Below are positions 1 to 10,094 of a stretch of DNA of 64,000 bases, in pieces. This DNA is from Cupriavidus pauculus. GTDB lineage: Bacteria; Pseudomonadota; Gammaproteobacteria; Burkholderiales; Burkholderiaceae. The notes under the pieces are model-generated. The model was given only the letters and a program-made list of their open reading frames with translations, was not told the DNA's origin and made no database searches. Numbering within the stretch: the first letter of the stretch is position 1; every line of letters begins with the position of its first letter. The translations under genes and the position numbers were made by a program. The DNA is taken from NCBI RefSeq assembly GCF_008693385.1, contig NZ_CP044065.1:558001-622000 (forward strand), given 5' to 3'.

Positions 1-12
1 ACGGAGCACGAG

Positions 13-2964
13 GTGAGTGTGAACCTACATCGCCGGAAAGATGCGCCTACTGTCCGTCAGCGCTGGTCAACGCTGGCCGTGACGGCTCTCGGTCTGCTGC
101 TTGTACAGCCGGCCGCGTATGCCGCAGGGTTTGGACAACTACGGGTACAGTCGAGCCTGGGGCAACCGCTTCAGGCTGAAATCGATATCAGTGGCGTCGC
201 GCCGGAAGAGGCCGAGAGCCTCGTCGTCAAGCTCGCGTCCCCGGCCGCCTATGCGCGTGCGGGACTCACGTACCTGCCGGCCGTCGGCAGCGTGCGCGTC
301 AACGTCGAGCGCCGTCCGAACGGCAGCTACGTCGCCTACGTGCGCTCCAACCAGCCGATCAGCGAGCCGTTCGTCGATATCCTCGTCGATATGGCCTGGT
401 CGAGCGGCAAGGTGACGCGCGCGTACACGTTCCTGCTCGATCCGGCCGGCAGCAAGCCTTCGCCGCAGTCGTTCGCGCCGACCACGGTCGTGCAGGCGGC
501 GACGCCGGACGCTTCGCCCGCCGAGAACAATGCCGCGCCCGCACCGCTGGCCGCCCCGACGCCGTCGGCCGCGCCGATCGCCGGTGCCGGCGCCAATCCG
601 GGTGCCGAACCCGCACAGCCGCGCCAGCGCCCGCAGCGCCGCGCGCAGCAGCCCGCACCGGCCGCGCCTCCCGCTTCCCCCGTCGCCGGCAGCTACACCG
701 TGCAGCGTGGCGACACGCTGTCGTCCATCGCCGGCGAAGCGACCCAGGGTGCGGAGTCCGTCTCGCTCGACCAGATGCTGCTCGCGCTGTACCGGAACAA
801 TCCGAACGCGTTCATCGGCGGCAATATCAACCGCATCAAGTCCGGCGCGGTCCTCAAGGTCCCGACGACCGAGCAGGCGCAGTCCGTGAGCCCCCGTGAA
901 GCGCGCCGCGAAGTGGTCGCTCGCACGCAGGGCTTCGACAGCTACCGTGCGCGTCTGGCCGCCGCGGCTGCCGCCAAGTCCGTCGAGAGCGGCACGGGCC
1001 GCGAGCAATCGGGTGCCGTGACCGCACGCGTGCAGGAACAGGCCGCACCGGCCGCCGGCCCGCGCGACGAACTCAAGCTCAGCAAGGGCGAGCAGGGCGC
1101 ACAGGCCAAGGCGAATGCCCAGGCCGAAGCCAATGTCGCCAACGAGCGCAAGCTCAAGGAAGCCGAGTCGAAGCTCGCGCAGCTCGAGAAGAACGTCACC
1201 GACATGCAGCGCCTGATGGAGCTGAAGAACGCGGAGATCTCGAAGCTCGCGCAGGCCAATGACGCGGCCAAGTCGTCCGCTGCCGCCGCGACGGCTGCCG
1301 CCGCAGCCACCGCCGGCGCTGCCAGCACGGCCACCAACGCTGCACCGGCGCCCGCGCCGACCGTGGTGCCGGCGGCACCGGCCAAGGCCGATGCCGCGAC
1401 AACGCCGGCTGCTCCGGCCGCACCGGTTGCGGGCACGACCACTACCGCAACGACCACCCCGGGCACCGGCGCCGCTGCGGCATCCGATGCCGCCGCGCCG
1501 GCCGTGACGGCTGCCGCCGCTTCGGCACCGCAGGCCACCGCCGCGGCGTCGAGCCCCGCTGCCGCCACCGCCACGCCGGCGAAGCCGGCGGTGCGTCCGC
1601 CGGCACCGCTGCCGCCCGAGAAGTCGTTCCTCGACGATCTGCTCGAGAACCCGATGCTGCTGCCGGGCGCCGGCCTGCTCATCGCGCTGCTGGGCGGCTA
1701 TGCGATCTACCGCCGCCGCCAGAAGCAGAAGGCCAGCGAAGGCCACGGCTTTGGCGACAGCATCCTCTCGCAGGAAAGCACGGTGATGGCCGGTGGCCAT
1801 TCGCTGTTCGGCGCGGCCGGCGGCCAGAGCGTGGACACGTCGCAGCACAGCGTGTTCGGCGCGGACTTCCGGATCGGCAGCAACTCGCCCGAAGCGACCG
1901 AGGTGGATCCGATCGCCGAGGCCGAGGTCTATATCGCCTACGGGCGCGACGTGCAGGCAGAGGAGATCCTGCGCGAAGCGCTTCAGCAGAACCCTGAGCG
2001 CCAGGCCATTCGCCTGAAGCTCATGGAGATTTACAGCACTCGTCAGGATGTGGAAGGTTTCCGAGTGATCGCAGAAGAAATGTTTGCCCAGACGGGCGGA
2101 CAAGGCGCGGACTGGCAACAGGCCGTGGAGATGGGCCGCAAGCTCGATCCGAGCAATGCGTTGTATTTGACGGTCGCGCCCGATGCGGCCGGGGATCAGG
2201 ACACGAAGACGCCTGCCGCCGATCAGTGGCGCACGCAGGATCCGGCGATGAACCTGCAGCAGCAGCCGGCGGCAGTGCCGACGCTCGGCGATATCGCCCT
2301 GCCGCTGGACGGCTTTCCGGCGCCCGCCGCGGGGGAGCCCATCGTGGCGCCGCAGTCGGCCTCGCTCGTGTTCGGTGGTGACCTGAACGCGACCGAACCG
2401 GCGGCACGATCGGTGGATGTTCTGGACGAGCGTTTCGACGACGGCCTCGACCTGCCCGAGTCGGACGCCGGCCGCCCGGCCGAGGTGGCCTCGTTCGATG
2501 CCCCCGCGCTGGACACCCCGACGCGCTCGCGTCCGCTGGAGTTCGACATGTCGGGCCTTTCGCTCGACCTGAACGCGGACCTTGGCGCCGCTGGCGGTTC
2601 GCTGGGTCAGGACACCGTCCGCGAGGACGCGCCGGCACCGCAGCGCGTGCCGCAGCTCGACGAAGCGACGGTACCGCTGCCCGCGCCGACGATGCTGCAG
2701 GACGGCAAGCTCGTGGAGCCGATCGACCTGTCGCGCGTGACCTCCGAGCACCGCAGCGAGCACACCAACGGCGTGGCACCGAGCACGCTGTCCGCGGTGG
2801 GCATCGATGGCGGCCGCGACATGCAGATCAAGCTCGATCTGGCGCGCGCCTATATCGAGATCGGCGACAAGGAAGGGGCCCGCGAACTGCTGCAGGAAGT
2901 CGTGGACCAGTCGCAGGACCCGCTGCAGGCCGAGGCCCGCACGCTGCTGCGCGAGGTCGCCTGA
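13..2964 (+). CDS. fimV: FimV/HubP-family polar hub and pilus assembly protein
   Basis: A large inner-membrane protein of 983 residues. FimV/HubP proteins organise the cell pole and support type IV pilus assembly and twitching. Seen here: a signal peptide (about residues 1-37, ending AYAA), a conserved periplasmic FimV N-terminal domain, a LysM peptidoglycan-binding domain near 226-285 (YTVQRGDTLSSIA), a coiled coil near 375-425, Ala/Pro-rich linkers and one membrane helix near 546-566 followed by RRRQK. An acidic cytoplasmic part ends in the TPR-like FimV C-terminal motif (RAYIEIGDKEGARELLQEV). The start is GTG at 13 with GGAG just upstream; GTG at 19 is an alternative. The linker is highly repetitive in Ala codons. 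A terminator follows the gene. Confidence 0.93.
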   Translation: MSVNLHRRKDAPTVRQRWSTLAVTALGLLLVQPAAYAAGFGQLRVQSSLGQPLQAEIDISGVAPEEAESLVVKLASPAAYARAGLTYLPAVGSVRVNVERRPNGSYVAYVRSNQPISEPFVDILVDMAWSSGKVTRAYTFLLDPAGSKPSPQSFAPTTVVQAATPDASPAENNAAPAPLAAPTPSAAPIAGAGANPGAEPAQPRQRPQRRAQQPAPAAPPASPVAGSYTVQRGDTLSSIAGEATQGAESVSLDQMLLALYRNNPNAFIGGNINRIKSGAVLKVPTTEQAQSVSPREARREVVARTQGFDSYRARLAAAAAAKSVESGTGREQSGAVTARVQEQAAPAAGPRDELKLSKGEQGAQAKANAQAEANVANERKLKEAESKLAQLEKNVTDMQRLMELKNAEISKLAQANDAAKSSAAAATAAAAATAGAASTATNAAPAPAPTVVPAAPAKADAATTPAAPAAPVAGTTTTATTTPGTGAAAASDAAAPAVTAAAASAPQATAAASSPAAATATPAKPAVRPPAPLPPEKSFLDDLLENPMLLPGAGLLIALLGGYAIYRRRQKQKASEGHGFGDSILSQESTVMAGGHSLFGAAGGQSVDTSQHSVFGADFRIGSNSPEATEVDPIAEAEVYIAYGRDVQAEEILREALQQNPERQAIRLKLMEIYSTRQDVEGFRVIAEEMFAQTGGQGADWQQAVEMGRKLDPSNALYLTVAPDAAGDQDTKTPAADQWRTQDPAMNLQQQPAAVPTLGDIALPLDGFPAPAAGEPIVAPQSASLVFGGDLNATEPAARSVDVLDERFDDGLDLPESDAGRPAEVASFDAPALDTPTRSRPLEFDMSGLSLDLNADLGAAGGSLGQDTVREDAPAPQRVPQLDEATVPLPAPTMLQDGKLVEPIDLSRVTSEHRSEHTNGVAPSTLSAVGIDGGRDMQIKLDLARAYIEIGDKEGARELLQEVVDQSQDPLQAEARTLLREVA

Positions 2965-3027
2965 CCTGAGCCGGATCGTGCTGCGCTGAGCGGTCCCGCG
3001 CTGCGCTATCATTGCGGTTCGCGAACG

Positions 3028-3064
3028 ATGCGCCGGAAGCGTTCCTTCCGGCGCATTTTCTTTT
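3028..3064 (+). terminator. Intrinsic terminator after fimV
   Basis: A 12-bp stem (3028-3039 pairing with 3045-3056) with a 5-nt loop is followed by TTTCTTTT. It separates fimV from truA and excludes the in-frame upstream start of truA at 3012. Confidence 0.85.
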
Positions 3065-3071
3065 GACCCCC

Positions 3072-3896
3072 ATGAATCGCATCGCCATCGGCCTCCATTA
3101 CGACGGAGCCGCCTTTTCGGGCTGGCAGTCCCAGCCGCACCGCAATACCGTGCAGGATCACCTCGAAGACGCGATCGAGCGTTTCGCGGGCGTGCGTCTG
3201 GCGACGACCGTCGCGGGCCGTACGGATACCGGCGTGCATGCGCTGGGGCAGGTCATCCACCTCGATACCGAACTGTCGCGCGAGCCGTTCTCGTGGGTGC
3301 GGGGCGTCAATGCGTTCCTGCCGCCGTCGATCGCGCTGCAGTGGGCGCAGCCCGTCGATGACGGTTTTCACGCGCGCTTTATGGCCTACGAGCGCATGTA
3401 TTACTACGCGCTGTACACGGGCCCGCATCGCGTGCCGATGGTGCACGGCCGTGCCGGCTACCTGATGCTGCCGCCGGGCCGGCGGCTCGACGTCGAGGCG
3501 ATGCGCGAGGCCGCGGCGTGCCTGGTCGGCGAGCACGATTTCTCGTCGTTCCGCGCGGCCGAGTGCCAGGCGAAGTCGCCCGTCAAGACGATGTACGACG
3601 TGACGCTCGCCGAGGACGGCAACTGGCTCTTCCTGCGCTTTCGCGCCAGCGCGTTCCTCCACCATATGGTCCGCAACCTGATGGGCGGGCTCGTCGCGGT
3701 AGGGCGGGGCCGCTATCCGGCTGCGTGGATGGCCGAGCTGCTGGCCGCGCGCGACCGCCGGCGTGGCGCGCCGACCTTCATGCCGGATGGGCTGTATCTG
3801 GTCGACGTGAAGTATCCTGAGCCTTATGCCCTTCCGGCCGCGGATACGTCCGCGAGCCTGTTTCACGGAGTATTTGCCGATGACGGCGCCAGATAG
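3072..3896 (+). CDS. truA: tRNA pseudouridine(38-40) synthase
   Basis: Converts uridines 38-40 of the tRNA anticodon arm to pseudouridine in the cytoplasm. The 274-residue product has the TruA catalytic motif GRTDTGVHA with the nucleophile Asp52 and the usual two-domain length. I chose ATG 3072 because the reading frame upstream of it lies inside the fimV terminator hairpin. The 3' end overlaps the start of trpF by 17 nt, so the two are probably translated from one transcript. Confidence 0.95.
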   Translation: MNRIAIGLHYDGAAFSGWQSQPHRNTVQDHLEDAIERFAGVRLATTVAGRTDTGVHALGQVIHLDTELSREPFSWVRGVNAFLPPSIALQWAQPVDDGFHARFMAYERMYYYALYTGPHRVPMVHGRAGYLMLPPGRRLDVEAMREAAACLVGEHDFSSFRAAECQAKSPVKTMYDVTLAEDGNWLFLRFRASAFLHHMVRNLMGGLVAVGRGRYPAAWMAELLAARDRRRGAPTFMPDGLYLVDVKYPEPYALPAADTSASLFHGVFADDGAR

Positions 3897-4617
3897 CCCA
3901 ACCTCCACCCCGCTGGTGACGATGCCCCACCGCACGCGCATCAAGATCTGCGGCCTCACGCGCGAGCAGGACGTTGCCGCCGCCGTGGATGCCGGCGCCG
4001 ACGCCATCGGCCTCGTGTTCTACCCGGGCAGCCCGCGGCATGTCGATGTGGCGCGCGCCGCCGCGCTGGCCGAGCGCGTGCCGCCGTTCGTCTCGGTGGT
4101 CGGCCTGTTCGTCAACGCCGATGCCGAGGAGGTCGCCCATGTGGCCGAGCGTGTGCCGCTGACACTGCTCCAGTTCCATGGGGACGAGACGCCACAGCAA
4201 TGCACGGAGATCGCCCGCCGCTGCCGGCTGCCGTTCATGCGCGCCGCCCGTGTTCGGCCGGGCCTCGATTTGGTAGAATTCGGCCATCAATATGCCGACG
4301 CCGCCGGCCTGCTGCTCGATGCCTTCGTGGAAGGGTATGGCGGCGGTGGCCACGTCTTCGACTGGACCCTGATTCCCCCTCGATGGCTCCCGCCAGCACC
4401 TACAGTGCCTGCAACGACAGGCAGCCCGACCGCAAGCGACGCTCCTCGCATCGTTTTGAGTGGTGGGTTGAACGCGCAAAACGTCACTGAGGCGGTCGCA
4501 CGCGTGCGCCCCTACGCCGTCGATGTCAGCAGCGGCGTGGAGGCAGCCAAGGGCGTCAAGGATGCCGCCCGTATTGCCGCGTTCGTGCGCGCGGTCCGAT
4601 CCGCCGAGGCGGGTTAA
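3880..4617 (+). CDS. trpF: Phosphoribosylanthranilate isomerase
   Basis: Third step of tryptophan synthesis from anthranilate: isomerises N-(5'-phosphoribosyl)anthranilate to CdRP. It is a 245-residue TIM barrel. The catalytic Cys24 is in KICGLT, and FDWTLIP and LSGGLN lie near the C-terminus. A Pro/Thr/Ala-rich insertion (about residues 168-187) separates these last two motifs. ATG 3880 has GGAG nine bases upstream, which decides the start; ATG 3922 is a possible internal alternative. It overlaps truA and precedes trpB by 105 nt, a gap holding a 7-bp inverted repeat (4621-4627/4642-4648) without a U-tract. Confidence 0.94.
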   Translation: MTAPDSPTSTPLVTMPHRTRIKICGLTREQDVAAAVDAGADAIGLVFYPGSPRHVDVARAAALAERVPPFVSVVGLFVNADAEEVAHVAERVPLTLLQFHGDETPQQCTEIARRCRLPFMRAARVRPGLDLVEFGHQYADAAGLLLDAFVEGYGGGGHVFDWTLIPPRWLPPAPTVPATTGSPTASDAPRIVLSGGLNAQNVTEAVARVRPYAVDVSSGVEAAKGVKDAARIAAFVRAVRSAEAG

Positions 4618-4722
4618 GCAGGACGGCTTCCCAGCCACGCCGCCGTCCGCTCCCCGCCTACGGCCCCTCCGGCATTACGTCCCCGCGCCATCGCGCCGGG
4701 ACCCTCTCTGAAGAGACTGGAC

Positions 4723-5916
4723 ATGTACGATTTGCCCGATTCCCGCGGCCACTTTGGCCCCTATGGCGGTGTTTTCGTTTCCGAGACCCTGATGCACGCG
4801 CTCGACGAGCTGCGCCAGGCCTATGCGCATTACCAGAAGGATCCGGAGTTCGACGCCGAATTCCGCCGGGAGCTCAAGCACTTTGTCGGCCGCCCGTCGC
4901 CGATCTATCACGCGCAGCGCTGGAGCGAGACGCTCGGCGGCGCGCAGATCTACCTCAAGCGCGAGGACCTGAACCACACCGGCGCGCACAAGATCAACAA
5001 CGTGATCGGCCAGGCGCTGCTTGCGCGCCGCATGGGCAAGAAGCGCGTGATCGCCGAGACCGGCGCCGGCCAGCACGGCGTGGCCGCGGCGACCATCGCC
5101 GCGCGCTTTGGCATGGAATGCGTGGTCTACATGGGCTCCGAGGACGTCAAGCGCCAGGCCGCCAACGTGTACCGCATGAAGCTGCTGGGCGCGACCGTCG
5201 TGCCCGTGGAAAGCGGCTCGCGCACGCTCAAGGACGCGCTCAACGAAGCGATGCGCGACTGGGTGACCAACGTCGAGAGCACGTTCTACATCATCGGTAC
5301 CGTGGCGGGTCCGCACCCGTATCCGATGCTCGTGCGCGACTTCCAGTGCGTGATCGGCGAGGAAGCCAAGGTGCAGATGCCCGAACTGACGGGCCGCCAG
5401 CCGGACGCGGTGATCGCGTGCGTGGGCGGGGGCTCCAACGCGATGGGCATCTTCTATCCGTACATCGACCACAAGGACGTGCAGCTGATTGGCGTGGAGC
5501 CGGCCGGCGACGGTATCGAGACGGGCCGTCACGCGGCATCGCTCACGGCCGGCGTGCCCGGCGTGCTGCACGGCAACCGCACGTACCTGCTGCAGGATGC
5601 GAACGGCCAGATCATCGAGACGCATTCGGTGTCCGCCGGCCTCGACTACCCGGGCGTCGGCCCCGAGCACGCCTGGCTCAAGGACAGCCAGCGCGCGCAG
5701 TACGTGACCATCACGGACGATGAAGCGCTCAAGGCGTTCCACGACTGCTGCCGCATCGAAGGCATCATCCCGGCGCTCGAGTCGAGCCATGCCATCGCGT
5801 ACGCGTGCAAGCTCGCGCCGACGCTGCCCAAGGACAAGCTGCTGCTCGTGAATCTCTCGGGCCGTGGCGACAAGGACATGCACACCGTGGCCGAACGCGC
5901 CGGGATCAAATTCTGA
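4723..5916 (+). CDS. trpB: Tryptophan synthase beta chain
   Basis: PLP enzyme that joins indole and L-serine to give L-tryptophan, working in an alpha2-beta2 complex with TrpA. The 397-residue product has the PLP lysine Lys90 in HTGAHKINN and the glycine-rich phosphate-binding loop GGGSNA. Its stop codon overlaps the next start (TGATG at 5914-5918), so the methyltransferase gene is translationally coupled to it. trpA follows only after that inserted gene. Confidence 0.97.
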   Translation: MYDLPDSRGHFGPYGGVFVSETLMHALDELRQAYAHYQKDPEFDAEFRRELKHFVGRPSPIYHAQRWSETLGGAQIYLKREDLNHTGAHKINNVIGQALLARRMGKKRVIAETGAGQHGVAAATIAARFGMECVVYMGSEDVKRQAANVYRMKLLGATVVPVESGSRTLKDALNEAMRDWVTNVESTFYIIGTVAGPHPYPMLVRDFQCVIGEEAKVQMPELTGRQPDAVIACVGGGSNAMGIFYPYIDHKDVQLIGVEPAGDGIETGRHAASLTAGVPGVLHGNRTYLLQDANGQIIETHSVSAGLDYPGVGPEHAWLKDSQRAQYVTITDDEALKAFHDCCRIEGIIPALESSHAIAYACKLAPTLPKDKLLLVNLSGRGDKDMHTVAERAGIKF

Positions 5917-6812
5917 TGCAAGCTGCCGACCCGACCGCTGACGTGCTCGACACGCCCAATCTGCGCCTGTACCAGGAAGACATGCTCGAGGGGCTCGCCC
6001 GCATTCCGGACGGCTCGATCGATCTCGTGGTCGCCGACCCGCCTTACGGGCTCGGCAAGGACTACGGCAACGATTCGGACCTGCTCTCGGGGCAGGCCTA
6101 TCTCGACTGGTCCGTGCGCTGGATGGACGCGCTGATTCCGAAGATCGCGCCGCGCGGCTCGCTGTACCTGTTCTGCACGTGGCAATACTCCCCGGAGCTG
6201 TTCGTCATGCTGAAGCAGCGCATGACGATGATCAACGAGATCATCTGGGACCGCCGCGTGCCGAGCATGGGCGGCACCACGCGCAAGTACTCCTCGGTGC
6301 ACGACAACATCGGCTTCTTCGCCCGCCAGCGCGACTACTACTTCGACCTCGACCCCGTACGCATTCCGTACGATGCCGAGACGAAGAAGGCGCGCAGCCG
6401 CCCGCGGTTCGAGGGCAAGAAGTGGCTCGAGGTCGGCTACAACCCGAAAGACCTGTGGAGCGTGCCCCGGATCCATCGCCAGGATCCGGAGCGTGCCGAT
6501 CATCCCACGCAGAAGCCGCTCGAAATCGTCGAGCGCATGGTGCTGGCCAGCTGCCCGCCGGGCGGCATCGTGCTCGATCCGTTCTCGGGCAGCGGCACCA
6601 CGGCCGTCGCATGTCTGCGCCACGGCCGGCGCTTCGTCGGCTTCGAGATCAACGCCACGTATATCGACGTGGCGCGCCAGCGCGTGGCCGCGACGCAGCC
6701 CGCGCTCGCTCCCGCGGCCGAAGCAGGGGATGACGCCGCACAGGCCGAAGCATCCAATACCACCGACGCGGCCAACGACGACGTTGCGTCCGCGAGCGGC
6801 ACCCTAATCTGA
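5916..6812 (+). CDS. Orphan DNA methyltransferase (beta-class, DPPY) inside the trp operon
   Basis: A site-specific amino-methyltransferase of 298 residues. The catalytic motif DPPY (residues 41-44) comes before the AdoMet motif DPFSGSGTT (near 215-223). This order, with the target-recognition region between, is that of beta-class N6-adenine or N4-cytosine enzymes. The C-terminal 40 residues are Ala/Asp-rich and probably disordered. No restriction endonuclease gene is nearby, so it looks solitary. It sits between trpB (1-nt overlap) and trpA (15-nt gap). From memory, the homologue at the same locus in Ralstonia and other Burkholderiaceae is reported to methylate GTWWAC; that specificity is inferred here, not shown. 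Confidence 0.9.
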   Translation: MQAADPTADVLDTPNLRLYQEDMLEGLARIPDGSIDLVVADPPYGLGKDYGNDSDLLSGQAYLDWSVRWMDALIPKIAPRGSLYLFCTWQYSPELFVMLKQRMTMINEIIWDRRVPSMGGTTRKYSSVHDNIGFFARQRDYYFDLDPVRIPYDAETKKARSRPRFEGKKWLEVGYNPKDLWSVPRIHRQDPERADHPTQKPLEIVERMVLASCPPGGIVLDPFSGSGTTAVACLRHGRRFVGFEINATYIDVARQRVAATQPALAPAAEAGDDAAQAEASNTTDAANDDVASASGTLI

Positions 6813-6827
6813 GGAGTTGAGGACCCC

Positions 6828-7625
6828 ATGTCCCGCATCCAGAAAACGTTCGCGGCACTGACCGCGCAGAACAAGAAGGGCCTGGTACCGTTCATCACGG
6901 CGGGCGATCCCGCGCCGGCGCTGACCGTCGAACTCATGCACGCGCTGGTGGCCGGTGGCGCCGACGTGATCGAGCTCGGCGTGCCGTTTTCCGATCCGAT
7001 GGCCGATGGCCCCGTGATCCAGCGCGCGTCCGAGCGCGCGCTCGCGCAGGGCGTCACGCTCGTGCACGTGCTCGAGTGGGTCGCCGAATTCCGCAAGACC
7101 GACAACGAGACGCCCGTGGTGCTGATGGGCTATGCGAACCCCGTGGAGCGCATGGGCATCGAGCGCTTCGCGGCCGATGCGAAGGCGGCCGGCGTCGATG
7201 GCGTGCTGATCGTAGACTATCCGCCCGAGGAGTGCGAGGCGTTTGCCGCGCTGATGCGCGCCAACGACATGGACCCGATCTTCCTGCTGGCGCCGACGAG
7301 CACCGATGCGCGCATCGAAGCCGTGGCGCGCGTGGCCAGCGGCTATCTTTACTACGTGTCCCTGCGTGGCGTGACCGGTTCGGCCGCGCTGGACCTGGAC
7401 AGCGTGGCGCAGCGCATTCCGCTGATCAAGCGTCATGCGAACCTGCCGGTGGGCGTGGGCTTCGGGATTCGCGACGCGCAGAGCGCGCGCGCGATCGGCG
7501 AGCTGGCCGATGCGGTCGTGATCGGCAGCCGGATCGTGCAGCTGCTGGAAGACACGCCGCGCGAGCAGGCCGTGGAGGCGCTGCGCGCATTTATCGCCGA
7601 GATCCGGACGGCACTCGATCGGTAA
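6828..7625 (+). CDS. trpA: Tryptophan synthase alpha chain
   Basis: Splits indole-3-glycerol phosphate to indole, which is channelled to TrpB. It is a 265-residue TIM barrel with the catalytic pair Glu49 and Asp60 ([13 protein letters not shown]) and the phosphate-binding loop GFGIRD near 215. GGAG lies upstream of ATG 6828. It is cotranscribed with trpB and the methyltransferase and followed by accD after 103 nt, the same order as in related genomes. Confidence 0.96.
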   Translation: MSRIQKTFAALTAQNKKGLVPFITAGDPAPALTVELMHALVAGGADVIELGVPFSDPMADGPVIQRASERALAQGVTLVHVLEWVAEFRKTDNETPVVLMGYANPVERMGIERFAADAKAAGVDGVLIVDYPPEECEAFAALMRANDMDPIFLLAPTSTDARIEAVARVASGYLYYVSLRGVTGSAALDLDSVAQRIPLIKRHANLPVGVGFGIRDAQSARAIGELADAVVIGSRIVQLLEDTPREQAVEALRAFIAEIRTALDR

Positions 7626-7671
7626 TTGTGCTTTAAAAGTCTCAAAAACCGCGAAATACCAGGGCTGGCTG

Positions 7672-7691
7672 CGGCGGGGAACCCCCCGCCG
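7672..7691 (+). other. GC-only hairpin upstream of accD
   Basis: An 8-bp all-GC stem (7672-7679 with 7684-7691) with loop AACC lies 38 nt before the accD start. No U-tract follows, so it is not a standard terminator. It could be an mRNA structure in the accD leader. Confidence 0.4.
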
Positions 7692-7728
7692 TGGTAAATT
7701 CGCGGCCTGAATTCCGTAAGGAGCTTTC

Positions 7729-8601
7729 ATGAGCTGGTTGGATAAACTCCTGCCTCCCAAGATTCAACAGACCGACCCCTCCACCCGCAAGGGCATTCCG
7801 GAAGGGCTGTGGGTCAAGTGCCCGGCGTGCGAATCGGTCCTGTACCGGACCGACGTCGAGGCCAATCTGCACGTCTGCCCGAAGTGCGATCACCATATGC
7901 GTATCCGCGCGCGCGAGCGTCTGGACGCGCTGCTGGACGCCGAGGGCCGCTACGAGATCGGCCAGGAGATCGTGCCGGTCGACGCGCTGAAGTTCAAGGA
8001 CACCAAGAAGTATCCGGACCGCATCAAGGCGGCCATGGACGAAACCGGCGAGACCGACGCGATGGTCGTGCTCGGCGGAGCGATCCATACGATCCCGGTG
8101 GTCGTGTCGTGCTTCGAGTTCGAGTTCATGGGCGGCTCCATGGGCTCCGTGGTGGGCGAGCGCTTCGCGCGCGGCGCACAGGCGGCGCTCGAGCAGAAGG
8201 TGCCGTTCATCTGCATTACCGCCACGGGCGGCGCGCGCATGCAGGAAAGCCTGCTGTCGCTGATGCAGATGGCCAAGACCACGGCCATGCTGAACCAGCT
8301 GTCGAACGCCAAGCTGCCGTTCATCAGCGTGCTGACCGACCCGACCATGGGTGGCGTGTCGGCGAGCTTCGCGTTCCTGGGCGACGTCGTGATCGCCGAA
8401 CCGAAGGCGCTGATCGGCTTTGCCGGCCCGCGCGTGATCGAACAGACCGTGCGCGAGAAGCTGCCGGAAGGCTTCCAGCGCGCCGAGTTCCTGCTGCAGA
8501 AGGGCGCGATCGACATGATCGTCGATCGCCGCAAGCTGCGCGCGGAAATCGCGCAACTGCTCGCGCTGCTGCAGAAGCAGCCGGCTGACGCGGTGGCCTG
8601 A
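7729..8601 (+). CDS. accD: Acetyl-CoA carboxylase, carboxyltransferase subunit beta
   Basis: Beta half of the carboxyltransferase that makes malonyl-CoA, the committed step of fatty acid synthesis, working with AccA. The 290-residue product starts with the C4 zinc ribbon (Cys31, Cys34, Cys50, Cys53) characteristic of AccD, followed by the crotonase-fold domain ([10 protein letters not shown]). AAGGAG precedes ATG 7729. accD-folC adjacency is common in proteobacteria. Confidence 0.96.
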   Translation: MSWLDKLLPPKIQQTDPSTRKGIPEGLWVKCPACESVLYRTDVEANLHVCPKCDHHMRIRARERLDALLDAEGRYEIGQEIVPVDALKFKDTKKYPDRIKAAMDETGETDAMVVLGGAIHTIPVVVSCFEFEFMGGSMGSVVGERFARGAQAALEQKVPFICITATGGARMQESLLSLMQMAKTTAMLNQLSNAKLPFISVLTDPTMGGVSASFAFLGDVVIAEPKALIGFAGPRVIEQTVREKLPEGFQRAEFLLQKGAIDMIVDRRKLRAEIAQLLALLQKQPADAVA

Positions 8602-8734
8602 TACGGCCGCCGCCGCAATACGGAACGGCGCGGGCGGTTGACGCGCCGTTTTTCATTTGGAGCGCGCAGTTGCCCCGCACTGTTTGCGCTCCCGCAGGTC
8701 CAACGCTAGTACGATCCTCCGCCGCCCCGCTGAA

Positions 8735-10045
8735 ATGCCCATCTTCCACAATCTTCCCGACTGGCTGACCCATCTGGAAACCGCGCACCCTGTCGGCATC
8801 GACATGGGCCTGACGCGCATCACGCGCGTCAAGGAAGCGCTCGGCCTGCGCATCGACGCCGTGGTATTCACGGTGGGCGGCACCAACGGCAAGGGCTCGA
8901 CCTGCGCGATGCTCGAGCGCATCCTGCTCGAGGCCGGCTACAAGGTGGGCTGCCATACGTCGCCGCACCTGATCTCGTTCAACGAACGCGCGCGCATCAA
9001 TGGCGAGTTCGCGACCGACGCGCAGCTGCTGCCGCACTTCGAGGCCGTGGAGCGCGCGCGCACGAGCTTCGCCGATCCGGTCAGCCTGACGTACTTCGAA
9101 TTTACGACGCTCGCGATCATCCACATGTTCGCGCAGGCGGGCCTCGATGCGATGGTGCTGGAAGTGGGGCTCGGCGGCCGTCTGGATGCCGTCAACGTGA
9201 TCGATACCGATTGCGCGGTGATCACGAGCGTCGATATCGACCACACGCAGTACCTTGGCGACACGCGCGAGAAGATCGGCTTCGAGAAGGCCGGCATCTT
9301 CCGCCCGCATGTGCCCGCGATCTGTGGCGATCCGATGCCGCCGCAGTCGCTGATCGCGCATGCCGAGGAAATCGGCGCCGACCTGTGGCTCGTCGGCCGC
9401 GATTTCCAGCATCAGGCCGCCAAGGGCCAGGAGCGCCAGCAGTGGGACTGGAGCGGCCGCGACCGCAAGCTCAACGGGCTTGGCTATCCCGCGCTGCGCG
9501 GGGCCAACCAGCTGCTCAATGCCTCGGCCGCGCTGGCGGCGTTGCAGGCCATGCGCCCGCGCCTGCCGGTGAGCGCGCAGGAAGTGCGCAACGGGCTGGC
9601 CTTCGTCGAACTGCCAGGCCGATTCCAGGTCATGGCGGGGCGCCCGACCGTGATTCTCGATGTGGCCCATAATCCGCATGCGGCGGCGACGCTGGGCCAG
9701 AACCTCGAGAATATGGGGTTTTTCCGCTACACCTATGCGGTGTTCGGCGCGATGCACGACAAGGACATTGCGGGCGTGCTGCAGCACGTCGGCGACAAGA
9801 TCGACCACTGGTGCCTGTGCGATCTGCCCAGCGAACGCGCGGCCAGCGCGGCCGAACTGCTGGAGAAACTCGAGGCCAGCGGATTCGAGGCGGGACCGGA
9901 TAATTCGGCCGCGTGTTTTGCGAGTCCCGAACTGGCGTATCGGGACGCCATCGGCAGAGCGACCGAGAATGATAGAATTCTGGTCTTCGGATCGTTCTAC
10001 ACGGTTGCAGGCGTGCTCGCATACCGCGCCACGCAGGCAAATTGA
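8735..10045 (+). CDS. folC: Bifunctional dihydrofolate synthase / folylpolyglutamate synthase
   Basis: An ATP-dependent Mur-ligase-fold enzyme that adds glutamate to dihydropteroate and to folates. The 436-residue product has the P-loop GGTNGKGST (48-56) and VAHNPHA in the C-terminal domain. ATG 8735 (MPIFHNLPDW) is taken because the 26 codons upstream are low-complexity and unlike the family. The stop codon lies in the first unit of a 10-bp tandem repeat. Confidence 0.94.
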   Translation: MPIFHNLPDWLTHLETAHPVGIDMGLTRITRVKEALGLRIDAVVFTVGGTNGKGSTCAMLERILLEAGYKVGCHTSPHLISFNERARINGEFATDAQLLPHFEAVERARTSFADPVSLTYFEFTTLAIIHMFAQAGLDAMVLEVGLGGRLDAVNVIDTDCAVITSVDIDHTQYLGDTREKIGFEKAGIFRPHVPAICGDPMPPQSLIAHAEEIGADLWLVGRDFQHQAAKGQERQQWDWSGRDRKLNGLGYPALRGANQLLNASAALAALQAMRPRLPVSAQEVRNGLAFVELPGRFQVMAGRPTVILDVAHNPHAAATLGQNLENMGFFRYTYAVFGAMHDKDIAGVLQHVGDKIDHWCLCDLPSERAASAAELLEKLEASGFEAGPDNSAACFASPELAYRDAIGRATENDRILVFGSFYTVAGVLAYRATQAN

Positions 10046-10070
10046 TCAACGCTGATCAACGCTGATCGAC
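10043..10070 (+). repeat. 10-bp tandem repeat at the folC stop
   Basis: TGATCAACGC is present twice (10043-10052, 10053-10062), then TGATCGAC. The TGA codons at 10043, 10053 and 10063 fall in three different frames, so the repeat closes all forward frames before the SPOR gene. Confidence 0.8.
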
Positions 10071-10094
10071 CTCGAACCATTTTTCTAGGCATCC

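Noticed and set aside
139..3012. Long minus-strand reading frame antisense to fimV
   Set aside because: It is Arg/His/Gly-rich with no family resemblance and arises from GC-rich codon use opposite a real gene.
4618..4722. Trp attenuator before trpB
   Set aside because: There is only a 7-bp inverted repeat, with no leader peptide with Trp codons and no U-tract.
5916..6812. Restriction-modification system
   Set aside because: No endonuclease or specificity gene lies nearby; the gene is embedded in the trp operon.
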